Below, in pieces: positions 27,202 through 36,152 of a stretch of 64,000 nt of DNA (the first letter of the stretch is position 1; every line of letters starts with the position of its first letter). The notes beneath the pieces are model-generated. The model worked only from the letters and a program-made list of their open reading frames with translations. It was not told the DNA's origin and searched no databases. A program made the translations under genes and the position numbers. Source of the stretch: Spirochaetota bacterium (GTDB taxonomy: Bacteria > Spirochaetota > UBA4802 > UBA5550); NCBI GenBank assembly GCA_017999915.1, contig JAGNKX010000012.1:123277-187276 (forward strand), in the 5' to 3' direction.

Positions 27202-28569
27202 ATGGAATACACCAAGGAACTGGTCAAGTTCTGTTCTGATTTATCCTTTGAAAAACTGCCTGATGAAGTCAAACACAAGGCGAAGCTCTGCATCCTCGAT
27301 TACATAGCCAATATATACGGATCGCTGGAGCTTGACGCGGTGCAGGGTGTCGTCGAGTTCGTCAAGTCCCTCGGCGGTCCCGACGCTGCGACCGCGCTAG
27401 GTTGCGGGTTCAGGACCGGCCTGCAAAACGCCGCATTCATCAACGGCACCCTTGCTGAGGCAATCGAGTCCCAGGACGGGCTTCGCTTCGGGGGCAACCA
27501 CGCGGTATGCGCTGTGATCCCAGCCACGCTCGCCCTTGCCGAATCGAAGGGCTCTGACGGGAAGGCGATCATAGCGGCCGTTGTTGCCGGCTACGAGGTG
27601 GCGAACAGGGCATCTGCCGCTGTGCATCCGTTCCACACCCTGTCGGGTTTTATGCCTACCGGCACCTGCGGCACATTCGGCGCGGCTGTGGCAGTCTCCA
27701 GACTTATGGGCCACGATTATGACAGGATGCTGAATGCCATGGGCATCGCAGGCTATATACTCCCGCTGACCATGGCGGAGCAGCTCATGGGCGGATACAC
27801 AATCAAGATCGTGCAGGGAGGACAAGCGGCCAGCGCCGGTATCATGGCGGCCGGTCTGGCGGGAAAGGGCCTCACCGGCGATCCGTTCGTGCTCGAGGGC
27901 ACGGCGCTGAAAGGCGGCTTCACGCAGATAACCATGAAGCAGGAGCCGAAGCCGGAGCGGATCACAGACAGACTGGGAGAGCATTACTCCACAATGGACG
28001 TCTACTTCAAGCCGTACACGGCTTGCAGGCACACGCACGGCGCGGCCCAGGCGACGCTGGATCTGGTCAGGGAAAAGAATATCAAGGCCTCGGATATCGA
28101 ATCCATCGCGGTGTTCACCTATGCTATCGGCTCGCTGGCGGTGGGCAAGGGGATGCCGGACAGCGGGAGCTTCGTGTCGGCTCAGTTCTCAATTCCCTAC
28201 GTGGTGGCGGTCTGCCTGCTGGACGGGAAGCTGGGGCCGGGTCAGCTCACGGAGAAGAGGATCGCCGATCCGGCGGTCATTGCGCTCTCGAAGAAAGTGA
28301 CGGTGCAGCCCGATGACGCCCTGAACAAGATGTACCCGGACAAAACCGCGAGCCGCATCGAGGTCCTCATGAAGAACGGCGAGCGCCTGGTGAAACAGGT
28401 GGATATCCCCAAGGGGGACCCCCGCGATCCCATGGAGGCCGGCGACATCTCGGAGAAGGTGCGGTTCTTCGCCGGAAGCCGCGATGCCAAAAAGATCGAC
28501 CGGATCATCAATGCGGTCATGGACCTGGACAGGGCGAAAAACATCAGTGAACTGGCTTCGCTGATATAG
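27202..28569 (+). CDS. MmgE/PrpD family protein
   Basis: A 455-residue member of the family of 2-methylcitrate dehydratase, cis-aconitate decarboxylase and related enzymes. Typical stretches are LCILDYIANIYGS near residue 35, NAAFINGTLAEAIE, the histidine region FGGNHAVCAVIPATLA and SAAVHPFHTLSGFMPTGTCG. The CRHTHGA-type motif follows later. Members catalyse dehydration, hydration, isomerisation or decarboxylation of carboxylic acids or CoA esters, so the name does not fix the reaction. GGAGGG precedes the ATG. It opens the second gene run after the 140-bp repeat element. Confidence 0.9.
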   Translation: MEYTKELVKFCSDLSFEKLPDEVKHKAKLCILDYIANIYGSLELDAVQGVVEFVKSLGGPDAATALGCGFRTGLQNAAFINGTLAEAIESQDGLRFGGNHAVCAVIPATLALAESKGSDGKAIIAAVVAGYEVANRASAAVHPFHTLSGFMPTGTCGTFGAAVAVSRLMGHDYDRMLNAMGIAGYILPLTMAEQLMGGYTIKIVQGGQAASAGIMAAGLAGKGLTGDPFVLEGTALKGGFTQITMKQEPKPERITDRLGEHYSTMDVYFKPYTACRHTHGAAQATLDLVREKNIKASDIESIAVFTYAIGSLAVGKGMPDSGSFVSAQFSIPYVVAVCLLDGKLGPGQLTEKRIADPAVIALSKKVTVQPDDALNKMYPDKTASRIEVLMKNGERLVKQVDIPKGDPRDPMEAGDISEKVRFFAGSRDAKKIDRIINAVMDLDRAKNISELASLI

Positions 28570-28618
28570 GTAATTCATATAACACATCACAATAATAGTA
28601 ACAGAAAAAGGAACAAGA

Positions 28619-29782
28619 ATGGATTTTACACTGAGCGAAGAACAACAGATGCTGGTCGATACCATCAGGAAGATGGGCCAGCGGGACAAGTTCAAGGAAC
28701 TGGCCAAGCATATCGACGAGACCGGGGAATTTCCCTTTGAGCTTCTGAAAAAATACTCGGAGATGGGACTCCTGGGAATGACGGTCTCGCCGGACCACGG
28801 GGGCGGCGGGCAGCCGGCCATGAACGCGATCCTCTGCATCGAGGAGCTCGCGAAATTCAGCCCCATGATAGCGGCGCCGGTATTCGAGTCGAACGTGGGG
28901 CCGGTGCGGGTCATCGACATCTTCGGCACCGAGGAGCAGAAGAGGACCATCGTGCCCGGAGTGTGCCGGGGGGACTTCAGCGTGTCGGTCTGCATGACCG
29001 AGCCGGAGGCCGGATCGGACCTCACGTCACTGTCGACCCGCGCCGTCGAGGACGGCGATTCCTACATCCTCAACGGCAAGAAATGCTTCATCACCGGCGG
29101 AGGCCACGCCAGCCATTACATGGTCTACACCCGCTTCGGCGACATCAAGGGCTACAAGGGGATCGGCGGCATCCTGGTGGAAAAGGGAACGCCGGGCTTC
29201 ACCTTCGGCAAGCAGGAGAAGTTCATGGGCCTCAGGGGCATGCCCTCCTGCGACCTTTATTTCGACGACGTGCGCGTGCCCAAGAAGAACCTGGTGATAC
29301 CGCAGGGGGAATTCAACAAGCTCATGTCCACCTTTGATATCGAGCGGTGCGGCAACGCGGCCATGTGCCTGGGCCTGGCCGGCGGGGCCTACGAGGAGGC
29401 CAGGGCCTACGCCATGGAGCGCAAGGCCTTCGGCAGGCCCATATGCGAGTTCCAGGCGGTGCAGTTCATGATGGTGGACATGGCCACCAGGCTGGACGCG
29501 GCGCGGCTCCTGGTATACCGCGCCATAAACGGGGCGGGCCGGGGGCTTCCCTCCATATACGAGGCCTCCATGGCCAAGGCCTACGCCAACGAGATGGTGG
29601 TGGACGTGACGAACCTGGCGATGCAGGTCTTCGGAGGATACGGCTACAGCCACGAGTTCCCCATGGAGCGGATGTACCGCGATGCCAAGGCCTGGGGCGT
29701 GGCGGGGGGCACCATTCAGATGCTCAAAGTAGGGATCGCCGGCATGATTTTCGGCAGGCGTTTTGACCAGCGGAAGGGATAG
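28619..29782 (+). CDS. Acyl-CoA dehydrogenase family protein lacking the usual catalytic glutamate
   Basis: FAD enzyme of 387 residues with the standard three-part fold: CMTEPEAGSDL in the FAD-contacting strand, KCFITGGGHASHYMV, GLRGMPSCDLYFDDVRVP, and ERKAFGRPICEFQAVQ, ending MFGGYGYSHEFPMERMYRD when the helix is read as AMQVFGGYGYS. It would form a double bond in an acyl-CoA and feed an electron-transfer flavoprotein. At the site where medium-chain enzymes have YEGT the protein reads AGGT, and at the alternative long-chain site the residue is also Gly. The catalytic base is therefore elsewhere or the reaction is atypical. AAAGGAAC precedes the ATG. Confidence 0.9.
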   Translation: MDFTLSEEQQMLVDTIRKMGQRDKFKELAKHIDETGEFPFELLKKYSEMGLLGMTVSPDHGGGGQPAMNAILCIEELAKFSPMIAAPVFESNVGPVRVIDIFGTEEQKRTIVPGVCRGDFSVSVCMTEPEAGSDLTSLSTRAVEDGDSYILNGKKCFITGGGHASHYMVYTRFGDIKGYKGIGGILVEKGTPGFTFGKQEKFMGLRGMPSCDLYFDDVRVPKKNLVIPQGEFNKLMSTFDIERCGNAAMCLGLAGGAYEEARAYAMERKAFGRPICEFQAVQFMMVDMATRLDAARLLVYRAINGAGRGLPSIYEASMAKAYANEMVVDVTNLAMQVFGGYGYSHEFPMERMYRDAKAWGVAGGTIQMLKVGIAGMIFGRRFDQRKG

Positions 29783-29807
29783 GAACAATAAAACGAGGAG
29801 GATATCA

Positions 29808-30248
29808 ATGAGCACTTACTACAAGGACACCGAAGACCTTTATAAAATATACGGTTACTTTCTGGACAGGGTTCTCCGTGATGAAAAGATCGGCACAAAG
29901 ATGAGCAAGGCCGGCATCATCATTAAATTCATGTACACGGACCCGGACGCGGAGATCACCATAGATCTCAAGAATCCCCCCGCAAAGGAGGGATATTACG
30001 GCACCTTTTACCTGGGGCCCTGCGATCTCAAGGAGGACGTGTGGTCGAAGCAGCCGGCCGATCATTCCCACCGCTTCTGGCACGGCCTGGAGAACCCCAT
30101 AGCCGGTGTCACCAAGGGGATCATAAAGCAGGGCGGGAAGGTGACCGCCATGCTGAAGCTCCTCCCGGTGATCAAGCCGGCCTTCCAATTGTTCCCGGTG
30201 GCCCTCAAGGAGATGGGCCTCGATAACCTGATCGTATCGAAAAAATAA
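29808..30248 (+). CDS. SCP2-like sterol/lipid-carrier domain protein
   Basis: A single-domain protein of 146 residues resembling sterol carrier protein 2. DAEITIDLKNPPAKEG, the hydrophobic pocket strands, and the SHRFWHGLENPIAGVTKGIIK stretch (seen as FWHGLENPIAG) match the family pattern, with the C-terminal LLPVIKPAFQLFPVAL helix. Such domains bind hydrophobic acyl or CoA ligands and often accompany acyl-CoA enzymes. GAGGAGG 5 nt before the ATG at 29808 fixes the start, only 25 nt after the acyl-CoA dehydrogenase stop. It suggests that pathway intermediates are hydrophobic, which is inference. Confidence 0.78.
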   Translation: MSTYYKDTEDLYKIYGYFLDRVLRDEKIGTKMSKAGIIIKFMYTDPDAEITIDLKNPPAKEGYYGTFYLGPCDLKEDVWSKQPADHSHRFWHGLENPIAGVTKGIIKQGGKVTAMLKLLPVIKPAFQLFPVALKEMGLDNLIVSKK

Positions 30249-30314
30249 AGCGCTGCCCGGATCATTGATAAGACGAAAGAGCTGCTCGAATTTTCATGAC
30301 GAGGACGGGAAGGA

Positions 30315-32192
30315 ATGAACGGCAACACGGGAAACATCGCAGATATCAACCTTTCAACCGGGACGGTTTCCATGCTTCACCTGCCGGAGGAGACCTATCG
30401 CCGTTTCATCGGCGGCAGCGGCCTCGGGGCGAAGCTGTTCTGGGACCGGGCCGATTTTTCAGCGGACGCCCTTTCCCCCGAGGCGCTTTTTATACTGATG
30501 AACGGGCCCCTGGCCGGCATACGGCTTTCCGGCGCGAGCAGGATGAGCGCCACGGCCCGCTCTCCCCTGACCGGGGGGATCGCCGAGTCCTCCTGCGGCG
30601 GTTTTTTCGCGCCGGCCCTCAGGCTGGCCGGGTACGACGGGCTGGTCATAACGGGCAGGGCGGCACAACCGTCGGTTATCTGCATTGATAAGGAAAAAAT
30701 CACGATAGAAGACGCGGCGTCACTGTGGGGCAGGGGCATCGGTGAGAGTACCGATGCGCTCCATGACTCCTACGGCAAAAAATCCACGTCCCTGGTGATC
30801 GGTCCGGCCGGCGAGAACCTGGTTCCCTTTGCCTGCGTCCTGAACGAGGCACACCACGCCTTCGGCCGCTGCGGCATGGGCGCGGTCATGGGATCGAAAA
30901 ACCTGAAAGCCTTAGTCGTGAAGGAAACGAAAGCCGAGCTTTCGCTGGCGGACCCGGAGCGGGTGAAGGCACTGGTAAGGGAGCTCACGCCGCGCATACG
31001 GGAGCACCTCATATCCCAGGTGCTCCATGACTTCGGCACCGCCGGCAACCTCGAGGGCCACATGTACAGCGGCGACGTGCCGGTGAAGAACTGGACATCG
31101 AACTTTGACGAGGAGATGGGGGAGGCCCTCACCGGCAGCACCCTGTCGGAGCGCTTTCTCAAGAAGGCGGGCACCTGCGCTTACTGCGCGGTGGCGTGCA
31201 AGCGCATCGTGCAGATAGACGATGGCCCCTACGCCATGCCGGAAGGCCCGGGCCCGGAATACGAGACGGTTGTGGCCTTCGGCAGCCTCCTGGGCACGCC
31301 GGACCTCGCGGCGGTGTGCAAGGCGGGGAGGATCTGCAACGACCTGGGCATGGACACGATCAGCGCTGGCGCCACCATTGCCTGGGCCATGGAGGCGTAC
31401 GAGCGGGGAGACCTCACCGATGAACATACCGGGGGCGTCGCGCTCCGGTGGGGCGACATTGACCTCGTGATGAATGCCATCCTGCCGGCGATGGCTTCGC
31501 GCAGCGGCGCCCTGGGCGGGCTCCTTTCAAGGGGAAGCGCCGGCGCGGCCAGGGCAATCGGCGGCAACGCCATCGATTACACTGCCCAGAGCAAGGGCCT
31601 GGAGGCGCCCATGCACGATCCCCGGGGCTGCCACGGCCACGCCCTGGCCTACGCGGTGAGCACCCGCGGCGCCTGCCACGTCCAGTCGGCCATGCATTTC
31701 ATGGAGACCGGGGCGTGCAACTACCCTGAGATCGGCTTCGAGTTCGATCTCGAGGCCCTCACCGCCGAGAAGAAGCCCGAGACCATGGTGCTGGCGGCCG
31801 CCATAGGCTGCATCGAGAACAGCGCGTGCCTGTGCCAGTTCGCGGACCGCTCCTTCACCATGCAGGAGATCGCCGACCTGATCAATGCCGCGGCAGGCTA
31901 TGGCTATAGCCTGGAAGAACTGATAGGAGCGGGCATGCGCGGCTATGACCTGAAGCGCTGCATCAATTACCTGCTGGGCTTCGCGGCGTCCGATGACACG
32001 CTGTCGCGGAGGCTCCTGGAGCCTGCCCGGGACGGCGACACGGCCGGCATTGAGATCGATTTTGACGACATGAAAAAGAGGTTTTATGACCTGATGGACC
32101 TTGACCCGGTGAAGGGCGTTCCGACGCGCTTCAGGCTCGAGTCAGCCGGACTCTCGGAGGAGGCCGAACGGATATGGCCGACGACCTCATAA
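30315..32192 (+). CDS. Aldehyde:ferredoxin oxidoreductase family (tungsten/molybdenum bis-pterin) enzyme
   Basis: Oxidises aldehydes to acids with ferredoxin (or the reverse) using a W- or Mo-bis-pyranopterin centre and one [4Fe-4S] cluster. The 625-residue protein has the AOR N-terminal domain (GGSGLGAKLFWD, SATARSPLTGG, SSCGGFFAPALR) and the cluster motif CAYCAVAC with Cys288, 291 and 295, the same spacing as in the archaeal enzyme. The fourth ligand is probably Cys505 or Cys507 in NSACLCQF. GGAAGGA precedes the ATG. It overlaps the MoaD/ThiS gene by 19 nt. Together with the ALDH it gives the cluster two aldehyde-oxidising routes. Confidence 0.93.
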   Translation: MNGNTGNIADINLSTGTVSMLHLPEETYRRFIGGSGLGAKLFWDRADFSADALSPEALFILMNGPLAGIRLSGASRMSATARSPLTGGIAESSCGGFFAPALRLAGYDGLVITGRAAQPSVICIDKEKITIEDAASLWGRGIGESTDALHDSYGKKSTSLVIGPAGENLVPFACVLNEAHHAFGRCGMGAVMGSKNLKALVVKETKAELSLADPERVKALVRELTPRIREHLISQVLHDFGTAGNLEGHMYSGDVPVKNWTSNFDEEMGEALTGSTLSERFLKKAGTCAYCAVACKRIVQIDDGPYAMPEGPGPEYETVVAFGSLLGTPDLAAVCKAGRICNDLGMDTISAGATIAWAMEAYERGDLTDEHTGGVALRWGDIDLVMNAILPAMASRSGALGGLLSRGSAGAARAIGGNAIDYTAQSKGLEAPMHDPRGCHGHALAYAVSTRGACHVQSAMHFMETGACNYPEIGFEFDLEALTAEKKPETMVLAAAIGCIENSACLCQFADRSFTMQEIADLINAAAGYGYSLEELIGAGMRGYDLKRCINYLLGFAASDDTLSRRLLEPARDGDTAGIEIDFDDMKKRFYDLMDLDPVKGVPTRFRLESAGLSEEAERIWPTTS

Positions 32193-32410
32193 CGATAGGA
32201 GTAGCGGCCAAGGGGCCGGTAAGAAGCTATATCGCATGTAAAGAGGCGGTGATTCCGCGCGGCTCCACGGTTTCCACGCTCATTTCCGGCCTGCGCATAC
32301 CGAAAGAGCTCCGGGTAATCTGCATGAAAGACGGCAGGCGGACGCCGCCGGAGGCGAAGCTCCATGACGGCGACAGCATAATCATAATATCCATGCTCTC
32401 CGGAGGCTGA
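32174..32410 (+). CDS. MoaD/ThiS family sulfur-carrier protein
   Basis: A small ubiquitin-like protein of 78 residues ending in the diagnostic GG (SMLSGG), which is adenylated and thiocarboxylated to deliver sulfur for pterin (MoaD) or thiazole (ThiS) synthesis. The 19-nt overlap with the end of the AOR gene implies coupled translation. Paired AOR and MoaD-like genes are common, and the carrier probably serves the tungsten or molybdenum pterin of that enzyme. No other cofactor-synthesis gene is in the window. Confidence 0.85.
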   Translation: MADDLITIGVAAKGPVRSYIACKEAVIPRGSTVSTLISGLRIPKELRVICMKDGRRTPPEAKLHDGDSIIIISMLSGG

Positions 32411-32432
32411 AAGCGGTACCGCAGCGCGAAGC

Positions 32433-34064
32433 CTACTTTCTTTTCGGCTTCGGCCCGCTCTTCTCCTGCCCCGTGAGGATGTCGATCATCTCCCGGTTGT
32501 TCTTGTTCCTGGCGATCATGAGGGGCGTCCTGAATTTCCTGTCGCGGATGGTGAGGGAGGCCCCCTTCGACATCAGCAGGAGCGCCATGTCCGTCCTGCC
32601 GCTTTCCACGGCTATGTGAATGGCTGCGCTGCCCTGCCTGTTCTTCGCGTTGACATCAGACCCGGCGGCAAGGCATCTCTCCATTTCTTTGAGGTCCCCT
32701 GCCGAAGCTGCCTTCAGGAGCGGGGTGTTGCCGTCCCTGTCACGGGCTTTCATGTCCTCTTTTTTTAATTCTTCCTTCTTTACATCCTTCTTGTCTCCGC
32801 CCGGTACCACGGCCTCTTTCCCGGACTCCGATCCCTTTTTATCTCCGCCCGGAATCACGATCACTTTCGCTGACTCCGATCCCTTGATCTCCAGGTAGGT
32901 ACGGCCGTGCCTGTCCTTCGCGGCGGTGTCGGCGCCCCGGCGCACCAGGTAATCCACGGCCTCCTTGTTCCCGAACTCGGCGGCGCTTAGGAGGGGCGTC
33001 CTCTCGAGGTTGTCGCGGGCGTTGATGTCGGCCCCGGCTCCCAGGAGGGTGTCCATGACCCCGGTTTTCCCGTTCTCGGCTGCCTGGTGAAGAGGCGTGG
33101 TTCCGTTCCCGGAGCGGCCGTCCACTGCCATCCCCCTGCCGAGGAGGAACTCGACGGCCTGCCGGCTGCCACAGAAGGCGGCGTGATGGAGGAGGCCGTT
33201 ACCCCGGTCGTCCTTTTCATTGATGTCCGCTCCCTTTTTAAGATAGAGGTTAAGCACGTTGATAACCCCCTTCTGGGCCGACGCCGCCATCATGGTGAAG
33301 CCCTTGTTTCCCTTCTGGCCGGTCTTCGCGCCCCGGGAGATGAGGATGTCCATCGCCTCCTCCTTGTTGTTCAGGGCGGCGTAAAACAGCACGGTGTATC
33401 CCGTGCCGTCGCTGGCGTTCACGTCCGCGCCGCTATCGATAAGGAAATTGATCACCGAGGGGTACGCGTTCATGAGCGCGTAGCTGAGCGTTGTCCGGCC
33501 CTTGCCGTCGGTTGCGTTGACATCGGCGCCCTTGGCCACCAGTATCTTGAAGACATCGATCAGCTCGACGCCGCGCGCCGCTGATTGAAGGATCGTCATC
33601 TGTTCCGGCGTGCCGCGGGCGTTGATTTTCGCCCCCCGGCCGATCAGCAGGTCCATCACCTCGCCGTCAAGGTTGTACGCGGCGAGGAGCAGGGGCGTTT
33701 CGCCCATGATCGAAAAGGTGTTGATGTCGGCACCCTTGTCCAGGAAGAACTTCGTCTCCGCCTTGTGCTTTCCCTTGAGGGTGTCCATGAGAGGCGTGTA
33801 GTCCCACCGGTCCCGGGCGTTGATATCGGCGCCTTTCTGAAGCAGCAATGCCGCAATGTCAGGATGGAGCGCCCCGAGATGCAGGGGCGTTTCGCCGTTG
33901 GAGTTCTTCGAGCGGATATCGGCGCCGGCGGCGATGGCGCTCTCCACGGCGGCCATGTCCCCGCGGCCGCAGGCCCGCCAGAGGTCCTCGTTGGGACCGG
34001 CGTAGACCAGGGCCGGGAAGAGGACGGCAAAGATCGATAGCAAGCTTAAAAAATACTTTTTCAT
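32433..34064 (-). CDS. Exported ankyrin-repeat protein
   Basis: A 543-residue protein with a clear signal peptide (MKKYFLSLLSIFAVLFPALVYA, cleavage near residue 22). About a dozen ankyrin repeats follow, with the patterns GETPLHLG, GADINARD and GNTPLLKAA. Between repeat sets (about residues 395-435) lies a Lys/Glu-rich low-complexity insert with GGDKKGSESGKE and KKEELKKEDMK. The array mediates protein binding in the periplasm or outside the cell; the partner is unknown. It is convergent with the AOR-MoaD run. An A-rich GGAGGGATATTATA leader carries the ribosome binding site. Confidence 0.9.
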   Translation of the reverse strand: MKKYFLSLLSIFAVLFPALVYAGPNEDLWRACGRGDMAAVESAIAAGADIRSKNSNGETPLHLGALHPDIAALLLQKGADINARDRWDYTPLMDTLKGKHKAETKFFLDKGADINTFSIMGETPLLLAAYNLDGEVMDLLIGRGAKINARGTPEQMTILQSAARGVELIDVFKILVAKGADVNATDGKGRTTLSYALMNAYPSVINFLIDSGADVNASDGTGYTVLFYAALNNKEEAMDILISRGAKTGQKGNKGFTMMAASAQKGVINVLNLYLKKGADINEKDDRGNGLLHHAAFCGSRQAVEFLLGRGMAVDGRSGNGTTPLHQAAENGKTGVMDTLLGAGADINARDNLERTPLLSAAEFGNKEAVDYLVRRGADTAAKDRHGRTYLEIKGSESAKVIVIPGGDKKGSESGKEAVVPGGDKKDVKKEELKKEDMKARDRDGNTPLLKAASAGDLKEMERCLAAGSDVNAKNRQGSAAIHIAVESGRTDMALLLMSKGASLTIRDRKFRTPLMIARNKNNREMIDILTGQEKSGPKPKRK

Positions 34065-34146
34065 TATAATATCCCTCCAGACAGTGGAATAAATTTCATT
34101 GCGGACTTTGCAAACCGCAGCTTTTCAAATTTCCCGAAACGATGTC

Positions 34147-34623
34147 TCACTGATTCAGCGCTTTGATCATATGGGGGACCACTATGATAATCAGCAGCAG
34201 CGTCATGATGGGACGCAGCAGGTTGACGGGCTTCATGTTTCCTTCCCTGACAGCGGTTGCTGCGTGATTCGCGGCAGAGAAAGTAAAGAAGAGCAGCATT
34301 GCGGTCGCTATAGTGGCATCGGCATATCGCCCCCAATTGAGGAGGTAAACAGCCAGGGCCGTAATGGCAATGGCGGCGTTTGCAAGACCTGATTGGATCT
34401 GATAAGCGCGATTGGGAGCGTACCCGATCTTTTCAGAGGCAACCTCTCCTAAATAAAGAGCTTCAAACGCCACTGTCCCGCACATGATCATTACTATAAA
34501 CGGCCCGATGATGTGAAAATGCGATATCGCATCATCAACCAGAAAGTAGGCGAAAAAGATGGCAAGTCCGATCCCGGCGGGCCGTATCCACTCCAGCATC
34601 ATAGCAATATTTTTCTTGGTCAT
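34147..34623 (-). CDS. Hypothetical membrane protein, possibly DUF6790-like
   Basis: A 158-residue protein with four predicted membrane helices (about 14-32, 38-56, 78-98 and 106-122, with another hydrophobic end at 140-152). The stretch IGYAPNRAYQIQSGLANAAIAI resembles a pattern I associate with DUF6790 small membrane proteins, seen here as ANAAIAITALAVYLLNWG after the first part. No enzyme motif is seen. It lies upstream of the ankyrin gene on the same strand with an 82-nt gap. The function is unknown. Confidence 0.6.
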   Translation of the reverse strand: MTKKNIAMMLEWIRPAGIGLAIFFAYFLVDDAISHFHIIGPFIVMIMCGTVAFEALYLGEVASEKIGYAPNRAYQIQSGLANAAIAITALAVYLLNWGRYADATIATAMLLFFTFSAANHAATAVREGNMKPVNLLRPIMTLLLIIIVVPHMIKALNQ

Positions 34624-34982
34624 AGTATTAAGCCTGCTCCCTGGTAAAAAGTATCATGGGAAGTTATTTGATCATTAATCAATTTGACTTGTTGCATGAC
34701 TACTTTTGAATATTCACCTTTGACCACGCCTTCGGCGGCGGTGGGGATATAGGTGATTAATTAGTTTTGCAATGAGTCTATTGTAAATGTCCATTTAAAA
34801 AAAAAGTCAACAAAAAACGAATGATTACATTATTATTATTTTTGTTTACGGAGTTCGATGATTTGAATTTAATCGAACGGATACATGGGAAACCATGCTC
34901 CGCCATTAACGGTGTTTTGTGACCAGATCGCAAAAAGTCAAAATGGTTGCAACCTGTTCCGGGACGATCCTGCATAGGTTAA
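34624..34982. other. Intergenic region, nothing recognised
   Basis: About 359 bp of mixed composition with AT-rich runs near 34790-34860. One short frame on the minus strand exists but lacks a ribosome binding site and family resemblance, so I do not call it. It likely holds the promoter of the membrane-protein gene at 34623. Confidence 0.5.
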
Positions 34983-36152
34983 TCAGCAGGGAGGAGCGTA
35001 CCAGCCGCTTATTAGTGCGTATGGTACAATGGCGGGCTTTATAAACTTCCTTCGCACATCCGCCGGGTTCTCTCCCACGATCCGGATGTCGCTTATGTCG
35101 TTCGGCGTCATCCCGGCTTTATGGGCCCACGTGAACGTATCAATCTCTCCCGGCCTGAATCCCATCAGGTCGGCGGCTACCATGTCCGTTGCCAGCGGAT
35201 TGGTGCCGGCGATTATGAGGTTCATTTTCAGCAATTTCCCGCCCTGCATTTTGGCGGGACCGTTTCCCTCCATGGCCGTGGTCGCGTCGATGACGCATAA
35301 CCCTATTTTATTGGCCTTGACCATGTCGACTATGGCGGTGGCGGTTCCTGAGGGCTCAACCTCCATAGCCTTCCTGTGCAACATTGACCTGACCGATCCA
35401 TATACCAGCCCGGGATACGCGCCGATGCCGACGTTTTTCAGCGCCAGGGTCACGCCGGCCAGGGTATGGGTCTTCATCATGGGTACCGAACAGACCATGT
35501 CCGTATTGATAAGAGCTTCATTTAAAAAGATTTCCTTCAGGACATAGTTATCGGGGATGGTCATCTTCGCCATTCTGCCCAGGTGAAGGTTCACAAGGGG
35601 GATGGCATATTTTTTGGCTACATCACGATAGCCGAGTTTGTCAAAATTTTCATTCTGAATGATTGCCAGGTCCCCGGGATCTTTCACCGCGCAGACAAAT
35701 CCTTTCATGGTTAGCCGTATGGTGTGCCATGATGCGGCGCTGGCTTCTCCGATACAGACGTCTTTTCCCGCCTTTTTCATCAATCCGGCAAGGGCGTCGA
35801 TGACAGCCGGTTTTGTGGTGTCCGATTCATTGGGGCTCACCAGGTTCGGTTTAAGAAGGATGCGTTCCTTTCCCTTCGTCACCTGGTTCACGCCGCCGAT
35901 AAGGTCAAGGGCCTTTGCAACGGCATATTCAACGGCTTTAGCCTCGCTTCCTTTTCCATTGACTTTCACGATGCTGACGGTCGTTTTTTGATTTGAAAAA
36001 TAGAGGGGATTTCTCGTGTATAAGGCCGGGACGTGCTCAAAGTTTTTTTCGTTGATGTTCCATGGGACCTTCGCGTCTTTTGCGCATCCCAGCATTGTCG
36101 CCAGGCAAAATATGGATCCATTTTTCAAGAATTCTTTTCTTGTGGTTTTCAT
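34983..36152 (-). CDS. DUF362 domain lipoprotein
   Basis: A 389-residue protein with the DUF362 fold: ILLKPNLVSPNESDTTKPAVIDAL (recognisable as LLKPNLVSP), SVPMMKTHTLAGVTLALKN (as PMMKTHTLAG) and NPLATDMVAADLMGF. Its N-terminus MKTTRKEFLKNG mimics a Tat signal (the twin arginine is Arg-Lys here) and leads to the lipobox MLGC with Cys23, so it is probably a membrane-attached exported protein. DUF362 is often annotated ferredoxin-like, but no 4Fe-4S cysteine cluster is present. AGGAG 8 nt before the ATG at 36152 favours this start over an upstream in-frame GTG. Confidence 0.82.
   Translation of the reverse strand: MKTTRKEFLKNGSIFCLATMLGCAKDAKVPWNINEKNFEHVPALYTRNPLYFSNQKTTVSIVKVNGKGSEAKAVEYAVAKALDLIGGVNQVTKGKERILLKPNLVSPNESDTTKPAVIDALAGLMKKAGKDVCIGEASAASWHTIRLTMKGFVCAVKDPGDLAIIQNENFDKLGYRDVAKKYAIPLVNLHLGRMAKMTIPDNYVLKEIFLNEALINTDMVCSVPMMKTHTLAGVTLALKNVGIGAYPGLVYGSVRSMLHRKAMEVEPSGTATAIVDMVKANKIGLCVIDATTAMEGNGPAKMQGGKLLKMNLIIAGTNPLATDMVAADLMGFRPGEIDTFTWAHKAGMTPNDISDIRIVGENPADVRRKFIKPAIVPYALISGWYAPPC

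Noticed and set aside
34778..34975. 65-residue minus-strand frame upstream of the small membrane-protein gene
   Set aside because: AT-rich, no ribosome binding site, no recognisable fold.
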